Shown here in pieces: positions 17,515 through 25,416 of a DNA stretch of 64,000 nucleotides. The position numbers and the translations under genes were made by a program. The notes under the pieces are model-generated. The model searched no databases. It was not told the origin of the DNA and saw only the letters and a list, made by a program, of their open reading frames with translations. This stretch comes from Mycobacterium dioxanotrophicus (GTDB lineage Bacteria; Actinomycetota; Actinomycetes; Mycobacteriales; Mycobacteriaceae), in the NCBI RefSeq assembly GCF_002157835.1, contig NZ_CP020809.1:4092001-4156000 (forward strand), written 5' to 3'. How positions within the stretch are numbered: the stretch's first letter is position 1; every line of letters starts with the position of its first letter.

Positions 17515-17703
17515 CTACTTTCGCGGTTTCCGGATACGCCGCACCACATCTCGTTCTTCAAATGCGCAGGAGACCGCGTGACTGAGGTTGTCGAATGTGC
17601 CAGCGGACATAACGTCCACGTGGCCGACGAGTTTCCCATCCCGGTAGACACTCGATCGCACCTCCCAGTCGCCCTCGCTGTCGAGCAGTCCATCTTTGTC
17701 CAT
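17515..17703 (-). CDS. Small hypothetical protein
   Basis: 62 residues, ATG after AAGGAATAGGA. Acidic start (DKDGLLDSEGDWEV), then a helix and a basic end (RDVVRRIRKPRK). No recognised family. It follows directly after another small gene. Confidence 0.6.
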   Translation of the reverse strand: MDKDGLLDSEGDWEVRSSVYRDGKLVGHVDVMSAGTFDNLSHAVSCAFEERDVVRRIRKPRK

Positions 17704-17713
17704 GTCCTATTCC

Positions 17714-17869
17714 TTATGTCGTCCACTCGCCACGGTCTTGTGACACATGCGGGCCAGGGTGCCCGTCCACTCGGCGGCAGCCTTGGTATCCCAACGTGCC
17801 CGGCCGCACCGCCGGGCAGTTCCGCGCCCCGGCGTCCTGTGCGTCGAGCTCGCTGATCGGTATCTTCAT
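17714..17869 (-). CDS. Small hypothetical protein, 51 residues
   Basis: ATG at 17869, stop TAA 10 bases before the next start. Contains two cysteines and GHPGPHVSQDRGEW, a pattern seen in small zinc- or amide-binding peptides of actinophages. Function unknown. Confidence 0.55.
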   Translation of the reverse strand: MKIPISELDAQDAGARNCPAVRPGTLGYQGCRRVDGHPGPHVSQDRGEWTT

Positions 17870-17913
17870 CGTCAGATCCCTTTGTGACCTTGGTGCTCAA
17901 CGTGTCTCACCGA

Positions 17914-18054
17914 TTACGTCAGGTCGAAACCCGCCTCGGTCAACGCCTCGACAACTTCGCCCGCCAGGCGCTCGGCCTCGTTGCGACTCACGTGACCACC
18001 ACCAATGGACTCATAGACCAGCATGGTTGTGACGATCTCGGTAGCTCTGCTCAC
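17914..18054 (-). CDS. Small hypothetical protein, 46 residues
   Basis: GTG at 18054 with GGAGGAG before it, so the longer upstream frame is not used. Helical, with RNEAERLAGEVVEALTEAGF. Ends with the CTGACGTAATCGG motif. It overlaps the end of the preceding frame. Confidence 0.6.
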   Translation of the reverse strand: MSRATEIVTTMLVYESIGGGHVSRNEAERLAGEVVEALTEAGFDLT

Positions 18055-18292
18055 GGCTCCTCCTGTTCCGATAATTTGGCCTTGCGTTGGCCTGCTGCTG
18101 GTCACTCGAACCACTCGCCGGTTCCGTCACAATCGACGCATTCTTCGTCAGCGACATAGCCCGTTCCGGCGCACCTTGGCGTACCAGTTCCGTCCCGAAG
18201 ACCAGCACGGCGTGCGTGTAGGTCCGGGCAGACGTTCGGGTATGGGTGCTGCCATCGGGAGCGGTGGCGACGTAGGTCGTTTTCTTCGCCAT
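18011..18292 (-). CDS. Small basic protein, possibly frameshifted
   Basis: 93 residues; ATG two bases after the previous stop. The start MAKKTTYVATAPDGSTHTR looks like a genuine small protein. After residue about 35 the other frame reads a CxGTG...CxxCxGTG pattern ending at 18102, typical of DnaJ-type zinc knuckles, while this frame becomes irregular. One indel may have swapped the tails. Confidence 0.45.
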   Translation of the reverse strand: MAKKTTYVATAPDGSTHTRTSARTYTHAVLVFGTELVRQGAPERAMSLTKNASIVTEPASGSSDQQQANARPNYRNRRSREQSYRDRHNHAGL

Positions 18293-18294
18293 GG

Positions 18295-18795
18295 TCACAC
18301 CCGCCCACTGTTGCGGGTGCGCTTCGCCGCTCGCCGGCAAGAGCCATCGCAGTACACAGACTCACCCATGTGTTCGCCGGCCAGAGACTCGTGGCCTTCG
18401 CACTGGTCGTCGTCTTCACAATCTGGGCACCGTTCGGTTCCGGTGGTCATACCGTCGTGACGGTCACCGCAGTCGGGGCACTCATATGGCAGGTTCTCGG
18501 CGTCGTCAGCGGTGGTCTCGTCGAACGGGTCGTCCTCGCATTGTGGGTGCCCGTCGTTCGAGTAGTGCTCCCTGGCACCCTCGCATCCGCGTGGGCAACC
18601 GTGGGCCATGTCGCCGGTGCCGCTGTGCGGGCACACGCCGCGTTGTTTGTCGGCCGCCAAATGTCCCTCATCGAGGTGGTGGACCGGCAGCGGCAATCCG
18701 GCGTCGGGGTGAGGTCGGGATTCGGCGGCCTCGGCCGCGTCGGCGGCGATGTCGACGGGTGTGCGCAGGTGGTCACCGGGATAGTAAGTAGGCAT
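18295..18795 (-). CDS. Cysteine-rich multi-knuckle protein
   Basis: 166 residues, 13 or so cysteines in CPHSG, GCPRGCEG, CPDCGDRH, CPDCEDDDQC and YCDGSC. These could bind two or more zincs. N-terminus is helical (IAADAAEAAES). It is strongly acidic. Its leader is repeated upstream of the 19592 gene. Function unknown; perhaps a nucleic-acid- or partner-binding protein. Confidence 0.75.
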   Translation of the reverse strand: MPTYYPGDHLRTPVDIAADAAEAAESRPHPDAGLPLPVHHLDEGHLAADKQRGVCPHSGTGDMAHGCPRGCEGAREHYSNDGHPQCEDDPFDETTADDAENLPYECPDCGDRHDGMTTGTERCPDCEDDDQCEGHESLAGEHMGESVYCDGSCRRAAKRTRNSGRV

Positions 18796-18836
18796 GATCG
18801 GAATACCTTCTGTGGTGGTGGATTAGGCGCGGTGCA
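18793..18836. repeat. Direct repeat copy A (44 bp)
   Basis: Shares 40 of 44 bases with 19808-19851. Each copy spans the end of one gene and the start of the next leftward gene. Confidence 0.8.
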
Positions 18837-19533
18837 GGCGGTTCGGATAATCGTCGACGATGCAGGAGCGGCCGTCGGTGGCGTCGGCGATCGTTGCAAC
18901 GTTCACGTCGGTATCGAGCGCGGTGACGGTGCCTGTGCGCTGTTCGGCGCCGTCCCCTGGCGCGGAGTGGCCGTAGGTCCACGTCACGACGTCGCCGACG
19001 GCGATCGGAACGGGTTCCTGCGCGATTCCCGCAGCGTCGACAACGTTTGCTCCGTCGTGCATCTGGGCGTGGAACTGTTCGCGCAGCCGGTCGGCAGTGT
19101 CTGCCAGCTCCTTCAGGAATTCGGCGTTGTCGCCGTCTTCTGCCCGCCATCGCTGGCGCGACGCGTATTCTTCAAGCGCGTCGATGATGACGAACGCCTC
19201 GTGTGTGCGGTAGTCGGTGCTGATGTCAATCTGACACCGGTACACGGCGCCGGGCGCGTACGGGTCGATGGCTACGAGGGAAAGTCGTTCGACGGCGACG
19301 CTAGACCGTCCGCCGCCGCCCAGATCGATCGTGGCTATGCCGCTGTGGATTCCGAGGATGGTTCCGTGGAATGTGCGGGATTCCTGCCCAACGCGTTCGC
19401 GGTACTGAACACGGTCGCCAGCCTCGATCGGGCGAACGTCCGCGCTCTCGCCGGCAGAGTCACAGTGGACCGAATGCGGGTCGGATTCGTTGCGACGTCC
19501 GACGCATTGGCAGTTGGTGGGGTTTGTGTTCAT
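18823..19533 (-). CDS. Hypothetical two-domain protein (beta-rich)
   Basis: 236 residues; ATG with AAGGAG. The N-terminus has a CQC pair. Residues about 35-95 (DRVQYRERVG...GTILGIHSGIATIDLGGGGRSSVAVERL) are a small beta-barrel with a second related pattern at the C-terminus (GDVVTWTYGHS...GTVTALDTDVNVATI), separated by a helix rich in EELADTADRLREQFH. The two barrels resemble each other, so internal duplication is likely. Function unknown. Confidence 0.75.
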   Translation of the reverse strand: MNTNPTNCQCVGRRNESDPHSVHCDSAGESADVRPIEAGDRVQYRERVGQESRTFHGTILGIHSGIATIDLGGGGRSSVAVERLSLVAIDPYAPGAVYRCQIDISTDYRTHEAFVIIDALEEYASRQRWRAEDGDNAEFLKELADTADRLREQFHAQMHDGANVVDAAGIAQEPVPIAVGDVVTWTYGHSAPGDGAEQRTGTVTALDTDVNVATIADATDGRSCIVDDYPNRLHRA

Positions 19534-19591
19534 GTCGAACTCCTTCAGATGGAGCTTCCTGGCGGCCAGTCGGGCCGCCAGGTCGAGGTGG

Positions 19592-19810
19592 TTAGCGGGC
19601 AGTGTTCGGCCGCATGGGGTTTACGTTGCGAGACGGGTCTACCCCGAACCCGATCAGTTCGTCGGTGGAAACCTGCCGTGTTGCACCGTCGCGGCATACC
19701 GCCAGGAACCAGCCGAGGCCGTCGTCCTCAATCCACTTGACGACACTGGAGACGTTGCCATCAAAGTCAACTGCTGGCAGGGGTGCGTCGGTGGCGTCTC
19801 TGGTGGTCAT
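19592..19810 (-). CDS. Small hypothetical protein
   Basis: 72 residues, ATG at 19810. Contains SVVKWIEDDGLGWFLAVCRDGATRQVSTDELI, again a small beta-barrel-like pattern as in the upstream protein. It lies between that gene and a tiny coupled frame. Confidence 0.65.
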   Translation of the reverse strand: MTTRDATDAPLPAVDFDGNVSSVVKWIEDDGLGWFLAVCRDGATRQVSTDELIGFGVDPSRNVNPMRPNTAR

Positions 19811-19851
19811 GGTCGGAATCCCGTCTGTGGTGGTGGATTAGGCGCAGTGCA
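19808..19851. repeat. Direct repeat copy B (44 bp)
   Basis: 40/44 identical to 18793-18836. It marks a duplication of a gene junction. Confidence 0.8.
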
Positions 19852-19921
19852 ACAGGGATATACCGACGTGGATGACTACGCCCGTCGCGGTGTCGATCAC
19901 GTATGCGCGGCTGACGGTCAC
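19838..19921 (-). CDS. Possible micro-protein, 27 residues
   Basis: GTG at 19921 overlaps the membrane-protein stop (GTGA). Sequence is hydrophobic (AYVIDTATGVVIHVGISLLH). Only coupling supports it. Confidence 0.4.
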   Translation of the reverse strand: MTVSRAYVIDTATGVVIHVGISLLHCA

Positions 19922-20220
19922 GGTTGCCCCACCACGCGCAGCACCGTTGCCGGGTTCAGCGCCCGCTGGATGTGTTGACTTGTCGCCGCATCTGCGGCAA
20001 CAAGCGCGACTGTGAGCAGGACTGCAACGGCCGCAACCAATAGCACCTTGCGAATAAGCCCGCCCAGGAGGGTGATGGCAGCAACGGTCACGATCACCGA
20101 TGGCGCCGGCCAGTGGCTCAGTCCTGGAAGGGCCGTGGTGGTCGCTCCCCCGACGCCGGCGGTCAACGCGCCCGCCAGCGCCATGCGCTGAAGTGTGGAA
20201 CGTGAAATCAATACAGCCAT
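19918..20220 (-). CDS. Small membrane protein
   Basis: 100 residues; ATG with GTAGGAG, transcribed from a promoter overlapped by palindrome site 3. Two or three hydrophobic segments (MALAGALTAGVGGATTTAL, SVIVTVAAITLLGGLI, KVLLVAAVAVLLTVALVAA) make it an inner-membrane protein. It could be a small holin-, anchor- or stress-type protein; no family recognised. Confidence 0.75.
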   Translation of the reverse strand: MAVLISRSTLQRMALAGALTAGVGGATTTALPGLSHWPAPSVIVTVAAITLLGGLIRKVLLVAAVAVLLTVALVAADAATSQHIQRALNPATVLRVVGQP

Positions 20221-20229
20221 ATCTCCTAC

Positions 20230-20244
20230 TCTCTAAAATGGAGA
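20230..20244 (-). promoter_or_regulatory. TCTCTA-NNN-TAGAGA palindrome, site 3
   Basis: On the minus strand TCTCCATTTTAGAGA, ending nine bases before the start of the membrane-protein gene. Only the ribosome site lies between, so the motif must overlap the transcription start. Confidence 0.75.
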
Positions 20245-20303
20245 TTACCGCCGAGCCTGGGCCGAAGCAACCTGCAGCTCGCTTTTACTGTTGCGCAGCG
20301 GTT

Positions 20304-20495
20304 TCACGGCGCTGGTCGAGCGCCTGTCACGTCCTTTCGGCCATTCGAACTTGCGATGACCCCGATCAGCTTCGAAGCGCGTCGGCGCAGTTCACTCGCC
20401 TGCTCCGTTTTCCCCGCAGCCTCGAGCAGTCGTGCCCTGTCCAGAAGCTGGTCGGCGGCGATGCGATCGGGTGTACGTCCACCAATATGCGCCAC
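20304..20495 (-). CDS. Small hypothetical helical protein
   Basis: 63 residues from GTG at 20495 after AAAGGA; a longer frame from 20513 has no ribosome site. Contains DQLLDRARLLEAAGKTEQASELRRRASKLI, a helical hairpin, followed by a basic tail. No family. Confidence 0.6.
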   Translation of the reverse strand: MAHIGGRTPDRIAADQLLDRARLLEAAGKTEQASELRRRASKLIGVIASSNGRKDVTGARPAP

Positions 20496-20545
20496 AGGAT
20501 GTCGTCCTTTCATCGTGGTCGGCAGTGACAAGGTGTAGACAGGAC

Positions 20546-20585
20546 AAAGGCCCGAGCACGATGGCATTACCGCGCTCGGGCCTTT
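20546..20585 (-). terminator. Hairpin terminator after the 20594 gene
   Basis: Perfect 12-base stem (AAAGGCCCGAGC with its complement) and 16-base loop just after the stop of the 20594 gene; short T-run on the minus strand. Confidence 0.8.
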
Positions 20586-20593
20586 CGCGAGGT

Positions 20594-21148
20594 TCAGTCG
20601 AACAGCTCGCTCATGTCCTGGTCGAACGGTCGAGCTTCCCGGTCCGCAGCTTCCGCACGCGCGGCATCGGCTTTGACGCGGTACTCCGCGGCACGCTCAG
20701 CGTCAGCCTTTTCCTGCTCGGCTAGCGCCGCTTCGCTGGCGGTGGTCGGAATCTCGAACTCGATCTGCGCGTCGATACGCTGACCGTGAAAGCTGTTCTC
20801 TAGTAGCGGGACCAGCCGCGGGTCATCGGGCTCGGCATCGGTCAGATACGCCACGACTGTCGAAACAACCATGGGGTCGCGGTTGACGCCGTTCTCGTCG
20901 GGCTCGATATCCTGCATCGCGCGCAGGCGGCCGTGCCGGATGGTGGGCCGGATTGCGATGCCCAGCCTGTCTAGGTGGTCGCGAACATCGGCAGCGAGTT
21001 GGTCCGTCTTGGCGGCGACGTCGTACTCGTAGGCACGCATCAGAGGGAACAACTCGGCCGAGAAGTAGACGGCCAGCGTCGGCTCGCCGGTATCAGCGTT
21101 GGGCGGGCGGAAGTAAGTCGGCTCGCCGGTGGTGACGTCCTCGCTCAT
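20594..21148 (-). CDS. Hypothetical protein with acidic helical tail
   Basis: 184 residues, ATG at 21148. N-terminal beta/helical part with two MVV segments, then a coiled-coil (ALAEQEKADAERAAEYRVKADAARAEAADREARPF) ending in an acidic DMSELFD tail. Such acidic tails mark single-stranded-DNA mimic or clamp-interacting proteins; here that is only a suggestion. It ends at a good terminator. Confidence 0.7.
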   Translation of the reverse strand: MSEDVTTGEPTYFRPPNADTGEPTLAVYFSAELFPLMRAYEYDVAAKTDQLAADVRDHLDRLGIAIRPTIRHGRLRAMQDIEPDENGVNRDPMVVSTVVAYLTDAEPDDPRLVPLLENSFHGQRIDAQIEFEIPTTASEAALAEQEKADAERAAEYRVKADAARAEAADREARPFDQDMSELFD

Positions 21149-21248
21149 GAAGACTCTGCCTTTCCCTTGCAGGTATGTCGGCGGTGATGCTAGCTATGTT
21201 GCCGCCGCATCACTCCGCGCAACGCGTCTACGCAAGTGCCGGTGAGAA

Positions 21249-21290
21249 CAACACACGACCCGCACCGGTTGAGGCACGGGCCGTGTGTTG
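21249..21290 (-). terminator. Hairpin terminator after the 21299 gene
   Basis: Nine-base CAACACACG stem with its complement, continued by CCCG after a mismatch; it lies directly after the gene stop on the minus strand. Confidence 0.7.
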
Positions 21291-21298
21291 ATCGCGGG

Positions 21299-21940
21299 TC
21301 AGGCGGCGGTGGCGGTCCACCAGTTGAACTGGCTGATCGCGGCCTCACGCAAGTACTGCGTGGCGAGTTCGGCGCCGTAGCCCGTGTTCTGGTCGTCGAA
21401 CGCGCGCAGCACCTTGGCCGGTTCGTCGTTCTGCGTCGGCACCTTGATGGCCACGGCGGTCACCGCGGTCATTCCGCGCTGGAAACATGCCACCAGCTCG
21501 TTCCGGATGTGCTTCTGCATCATCACCGCATTCTTGATCTCGGTGAAGGCACCGGTGGCCGGATCGAGCACGATGTAGTCGACGGTGGGTGTCGAAACCT
21601 CGGCCTTTTCGTACTTGCTGTAACGCGGGCTCACCGACAGCAGGCGGAACAGGATCGGCTTGTTGAAGTGCTCGTCGCCGATACCACCACCGCCGCCGGT
21701 GGGAATCGAACCGATCGCCGGGGCCGCCGTGATGCCTCCGTAGGTGGCGGCGGGAGCGGCGGCCGGAGCCGGAGCCGGAGCGGCAGCAACGGGCGCCTGA
21801 GCAACTGGTGCGGCGGCCACCGGAGCCTGAGCGACCGGAGCAGCGGCCACAGGCGCGGCAGCAACCGGAGCGGCAGCAACCGGTGCCTGAGCGACCGGCG
21901 GAGCAGCGGCCACGGGGGCCTGAGCGATAGGGACAGTCAT
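21299..21940 (-). CDS. Protein with APVA-repeat N-terminus, possible ssDNA-binding-like
   Basis: 213 residues; ATG after a good GAGAGG. Residues 5-60 are APVAA/QAPVA repeats, a low-complexity linker. The C-terminal 130 residues begin GGGGGIGDEHFNKPILFRLL and include YIVLDPATGAFTEI and AVMMQKHIRNELVACFQRGM, a compact alpha/beta domain not matched by me. Proteins with such linker-plus-fold design near replication genes are often structural or DNA-binding. Overlaps a small upstream frame by ATGA. Confidence 0.75.
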   Translation of the reverse strand: MTVPIAQAPVAAAPPVAQAPVAAAPVAAAPVAAAPVAQAPVAAAPVAQAPVAAAPAPAPAAAPAATYGGITAAPAIGSIPTGGGGGIGDEHFNKPILFRLLSVSPRYSKYEKAEVSTPTVDYIVLDPATGAFTEIKNAVMMQKHIRNELVACFQRGMTAVTAVAIKVPTQNDEPAKVLRAFDDQNTGYGAELATQYLREAAISQFNWWTATAA

Positions 21941-22095
21941 GGCGGAACCTCTCGTTTAGTTTCTGTTGCGGTAATCCGGTGCGAGAACGTAGCCGGAATA
22001 CTTCCCCGGCACTCCGGCCTGTGGATGTTCCCGCACCGGATTACCTCAATCGTTGCACCGGCATCCGACAAAGCATCGTGTAACGAAATATGCAT
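21937..22095 (-). CDS. Possible small protein spanning the inverted repeat
   Basis: 52 residues; stop overlaps the next start (ATGA), which favours reality. No ribosome site is evident. The inverted repeat 21970-22045 lies inside it, so a structure-linked attenuator is an alternative reading. Confidence 0.4.
   Translation of the reverse strand: MHISLHDALSDAGATIEVIRCGNIHRPECRGSIPATFSHRITATETKREVPP
21970..22045. repeat. 19 bp inverted repeat with 38-base spacer
   Basis: GGTAATCCGGTGCGAGAAC at 21970-21988 pairs with its reverse complement at 22027-22045 with one mismatch. A leftward transcript into the 21940 gene would fold into a long hairpin. Confidence 0.8.
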
Positions 22096-22139
22096 GTCCG
22101 ACGGCGTGTCCCGGCATATCTGTGGCGCCGAATCAGGTT

Positions 22140-22586
22140 CTACCCGAGCAGCACCAGCGTGACCGCTACCGAGGAAGACTCGGCGACTTCGCGAATGATC
22201 TGTTCGGCCTCTTTCGGGTCGAGACCCCCAATGCCTCCGCCGATGAGCGGCAGCGCCACGGACGCGATCCCGTGCGCGACTGCGAGTTCGAGTCCGACAG
22301 TCAGCGACGATCGTAGCCATTCGGGTCGGGCGTCGGGGCCCGGCTCATACTGACTGGCGCAGTGGATGATCGTCATATCTCCCGGCCCTTGAGGGCATAT
22401 CATCGCCCCGCCAACTGGAAGGTCACCGCGGCGTGCGAGCACCTCGTATTGGTGAATCGCGTTTGGGTGGCGCTGTTTCATGATTGCTGCGACACCGGCG
22501 CCGGCTACTCCGATGCAATTGACGCCGTGCGCGAGCGCCTCAGACGGGTGCGCGAAAAGGTCGCCGGTCTCGATTGTGAAGCTCAT
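22140..22586 (-). CDS. Macro-domain protein
   Basis: 148 residues. HGVNCIGVAGAGVAAIM and PLIGGGIGGL are the phosphate-binding loops of macro domains, which bind or hydrolyse ADP-ribose derivatives such as ADP-ribose-1''-phosphate, or remove ADP-ribose from DNA or protein. Single-domain forms occur in phages and toxin-immunity systems (DarG-like). No DarT-like partner is next to it. Possible use: countering host ADP-ribosylation defences. Confidence 0.88.
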   Translation of the reverse strand: MSFTIETGDLFAHPSEALAHGVNCIGVAGAGVAAIMKQRHPNAIHQYEVLARRGDLPVGGAMICPQGPGDMTIIHCASQYEPGPDARPEWLRSSLTVGLELAVAHGIASVALPLIGGGIGGLDPKEAEQIIREVAESSSVAVTLVLLG

Positions 22587-22614
22587 ACGGTTTCTCTTTC
22601 ACTGGGTTGGTGGT

Positions 22615-22749
22615 TCAGGGGGACGTGACAGATCGAGATGAACTGCGGCGCAACGTCAGCACTCCGCGGCATCGCTGCCGTTCATCGCAGTCGACCACGT
22701 AACCGCCGATGCAATATCCGGCTTCGAGGCCGCCGGGCATGGCAGACAT
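22615..22749 (-). CDS. Small hypothetical protein, 44 residues
   Basis: ATG at 22749, 14 bases after the upstream stop. Contains CIGGYVVDCDERQRCRGV with three cysteines. No family. Confidence 0.5.
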   Translation of the reverse strand: MSAMPGGLEAGYCIGGYVVDCDERQRCRGVLTLRRSSSRSVTSP

Positions 22750-22763
22750 CGTCAGCGATCCGG

Positions 22764-23054
22764 TCAGCCACAGCCGCTGCGCGCGTCGCGCAGCCCAGCG
22801 GAGAACTGGTCCCACGATCGCCCTGCCAACGTCAGTGGAGCCTTGTTGTCTATCGCCAGGCGGGACCCGTACTGTTCGCAATCGGTCATCTGTTCTGCAG
22901 TGGCACCGCACGCGACTGCGAATTCCCGCGCCCGGAGCAAGATCGCCTCTTGCCCCTGCCGGTCCTCCCAGTGCCGCACGTGTGCCGGCAGCTGGTTGAA
23001 CCAGCAAGCGACGCCGAGCTGGTCCAGTGCGAATTGCAGTTCTGAAAGACTCAC
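22764..23054 (-). CDS. Small hypothetical protein
   Basis: 96 residues, GTG start after GAGGAG. Contains FNQLPAHVRHWEDRQGQEAILLRAREFAVAC, mainly helical. No recognised family. Part of the leftward small-gene block. Confidence 0.7.
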   Translation of the reverse strand: MSLSELQFALDQLGVACWFNQLPAHVRHWEDRQGQEAILLRAREFAVACGATAEQMTDCEQYGSRLAIDNKAPLTLAGRSWDQFSAGLRDARSGCG

Positions 23055-23064
23055 GGAAACTCCT

Positions 23065-23277
23065 CTACGCGTTTATGATTCGGCTGTCGGGACTTGCCCC
23101 GGGGGCATCGTTACGCGCCCGCTGCTGCGCGTGCGCGACGCGCCTTTCGGCGTGGCGTCGACACACGGTGACCACACCGCGGCCGTAGCCGAACATGGCC
23201 TGCAGCGTCGCCTGCTCGTGGCATTCGATGCTGGGGATGCCCAGTGCGTCGAAGTCCTTGTCAGGGCGTGTGGTCAC
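23065..23277 (-). CDS. Small hypothetical protein
   Basis: 70 residues; GTG overlaps the upstream stop (GTGA). Basic C-terminus with HAERRVAHAQQRARND and two cysteines. No function recognised. Confidence 0.65.
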   Translation of the reverse strand: MTTRPDKDFDALGIPSIECHEQATLQAMFGYGRGVVTVCRRHAERRVAHAQQRARNDAPGASPDSRIINA

Positions 23278-24059
23278 GCCGCGTCAGCTTCGGCGGCGTT
23301 GTCGTCGATCAGACCTATCGCTACCGGCACTTCCGGGTCATCGACATCCAGGTCGGGTGAGTAGGCATGCGCAGCCAGTACCGCACGGAACACCCCTGCG
23401 CACGTGATAGTCACGATCGAAGCTGGGTGTTCCCGCGTGTAGAGCTCGACAGGCTCTTTGAACACTGCAGTGATCGCGCTCATCTTCTTGACGGCATCAG
23501 CGGTGAACGATTGCACGTTGCCGGCGCCCAGCGGCGCGAGTGTCTGTTCGTCACCCGTTCCTCGCGTGCCGAGAATCTCTTTGGCACCACGAGCATTAAG
23601 TCGGCTGATCGTCGAGCGGATCGGGAAATCCTCGGCGTCCTGCAAAGGGATGTAGTGGCGCGAGTCGGCCTCGCCCGGGTCGCCGTCGGTAAGCGTGCGC
23701 ATCAGCAGTGTTGCGCCGTTGTCGACCACCGAGAGCTCGACGGAGCATTCGGCTTCCTTGTCGAGCTTCTTGACCGCCGATGCCGCACCCTTGGCCGCCG
23801 ACAACAGTTGTGACGCCTGGTCGACCGAAAACTTCACCAACTTCAGATCGCCGTCGCACTCGAAGATCGCCTGCCCAGGACTGACACCGTCCGAGGCGAT
23901 GAAGGCGAGGCTGTTCTGAGTTCCGCTGTCACCAGCCTCCACCCGGCTCGAGCCCAGCACGACTGCGGCGTGGGTTGGGTCGTCGTTTCCCGAATAGGCC
24001 ATCACTTTGGCCGCAGACAGTCCCTTGACGAACGATTCGTTATCGATGATGACGGGCAT
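23274..24059 (-). CDS. Possible sliding-clamp-like protein
   Basis: 261 residues; ATG at 24059 with AGAAGGTGG before it. The protein begins MPVIIDNESFVKGLSAAKVM and has repeated alpha/beta segments (FSVDQASQLLSAAKGAASAV, SFTADAVKKMSAITAVF) that resemble the domain repeats of beta clamps, and a C-terminal FRAVLAAHA near the PCNA/beta end. Length is shorter than bacterial DnaN (about 365). The call is tentative; a phage-type processivity clamp is plausible given the element's own polymerase. Confidence 0.4.
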   Translation of the reverse strand: MPVIIDNESFVKGLSAAKVMAYSGNDDPTHAAVVLGSSRVEAGDSGTQNSLAFIASDGVSPGQAIFECDGDLKLVKFSVDQASQLLSAAKGAASAVKKLDKEAECSVELSVVDNGATLLMRTLTDGDPGEADSRHYIPLQDAEDFPIRSTISRLNARGAKEILGTRGTGDEQTLAPLGAGNVQSFTADAVKKMSAITAVFKEPVELYTREHPASIVTITCAGVFRAVLAAHAYSPDLDVDDPEVPVAIGLIDDNAAEADAA

Positions 24060-24582
24060 GCGTTCCACCTTCTGATTCCTTGGCTCCCGCCGCGGTGAAT
24101 CCCGCGACGGGCAGCATCGGCGGTGTGGGTGCCGGCTGCGGGCACAACATTGATCCCAACGTTTGCGTTCGGCCGTCTACGGCGCGATCGGCTACACCAG
24201 ACCCAGCATTGTCGCCTGACGCCCCGCTACAGACATCGCCACACTCGCCACTACAACGATCGCCACGGGTGGGGACACGTCGGCCGATAAGCAGCCCGGT
24301 TCCCCTTTCTGAACTGCGCGTTAGCGTTGCGTTTCGACGGGACCGTGCATTCCCACGGAACTACGCGCAGCGCTACAACCACCGCGCCGTAGCGCTTCCA
24401 ACAGCCCCCGTGACCGTTGACTGTGGCTCCGTGCGAGACGACTGGCCGCAAGGCAACCACGGGACATGACACGCTATTGACGCACCGCCTGCCTTCAGGG
24501 CGCGCCCACCGCGGCGGCGACAGTCCCCGCAAGTCGCGCCGTAGTCGCCGCAGTCGCGCGAGTGCGGCGACAGTCTGCGATC
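24060..24582. promoter_or_regulatory. Divergent intergenic region, no gene seen
   Basis: About 520 bases between the leftward clamp-like gene and the rightward nuclease gene. No convincing reading frame or palindrome of the TCTCTA type was found. Confidence 0.5.
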
Positions 24583-25362
24583 GTGGCTGACAGAGAGTCG
24601 AAGAAGTCCAAAAAGGGTGGCGTGCTCGGAGTTTCGGGCGAACCTGCATGGACAGTATTGGTGATCGCCGCCATCATCGCGGTGATCGCTGTCATTGTCC
24701 GCGTCGGTCCGAACGGTGTGCGCGCCTATGCTGACACCGCCATCAACTGGGCAACCGAACGGATCAACCCGGCTCAAACCTTGCCGGACGGAATCGGAGG
24801 GACCGGCACCCCGAGCGACGACCCGGCCACTCTGACGGTAGCCAAGTCGGGGTCTATGCGCGGGTACGCCCGAGACCGCTTCGGTGCGGCGTGGACCGAC
24901 AACGTGGACATCGAATACGGACATAACGGATGCGGGACCCGCGACGACATCCTGGCTCGGGATATGACCGGAGTCCTGACCCGCGACGGCTGCAAAGTGC
25001 TCTCTGGCACGCTGGCCGACCCGTATACAGGCACCGTGATCATTTTCACCCGCGGCCCAGATACATCGGCCCGCGTGCAGGTCGATCATCTAGTGGCATT
25101 GGCCAATTCGTGGGTGTCGGGGGCAGCGTCATGGTCGCCGCAGCGGCGCACGCAGATCGCGAACGACCCCTTGAATCTGATGGCCGCCGACGGTTCGGCA
25201 AACCAGTCCAAGGGCGCGGCTTCGGCCGATCAGTGGTTGCCGCCGAACCCCTCGTTCCAGTGCACGTACGTCAAGCGACAGGTGCAGGTGAAGAACAAGT
25301 ACCGGCTCACTGTGACCGCCGCCGAGAAGTCGGTGATGATGCGTTTCCGAGGGTACTGCTGA
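24583..25362 (+). CDS. Membrane-anchored HNH-family nuclease
   Basis: 259 residues from GTG at 24583 (an earlier GTG at 24562 is possible). One hydrophobic segment (WTVLVIAAIIAVIAVIVRV) near residues 18-36 makes a signal anchor, with the rest outside. The body matches secreted HNH nucleases: HNGCGTRDDILARDM, LSGTLADPYTG, VQVDHLVALANSW and ANDPLNLMAADGSANQSKG, then WLPPNP. D/H in VDHL and N in DPLNL form the metal site. It would cut extracellular DNA or act in DNA uptake or defence. Confidence 0.85.
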   Translation: MADRESKKSKKGGVLGVSGEPAWTVLVIAAIIAVIAVIVRVGPNGVRAYADTAINWATERINPAQTLPDGIGGTGTPSDDPATLTVAKSGSMRGYARDRFGAAWTDNVDIEYGHNGCGTRDDILARDMTGVLTRDGCKVLSGTLADPYTGTVIIFTRGPDTSARVQVDHLVALANSWVSGAASWSPQRRTQIANDPLNLMAADGSANQSKGAASADQWLPPNPSFQCTYVKRQVQVKNKYRLTVTAAEKSVMMRFRGYC

Positions 25363-25416
25363 ACTCGCCGCGCCGCCGGCCAGACATCGACGCCGAGGCC
25401 TTTACCGTCCCCGGCC

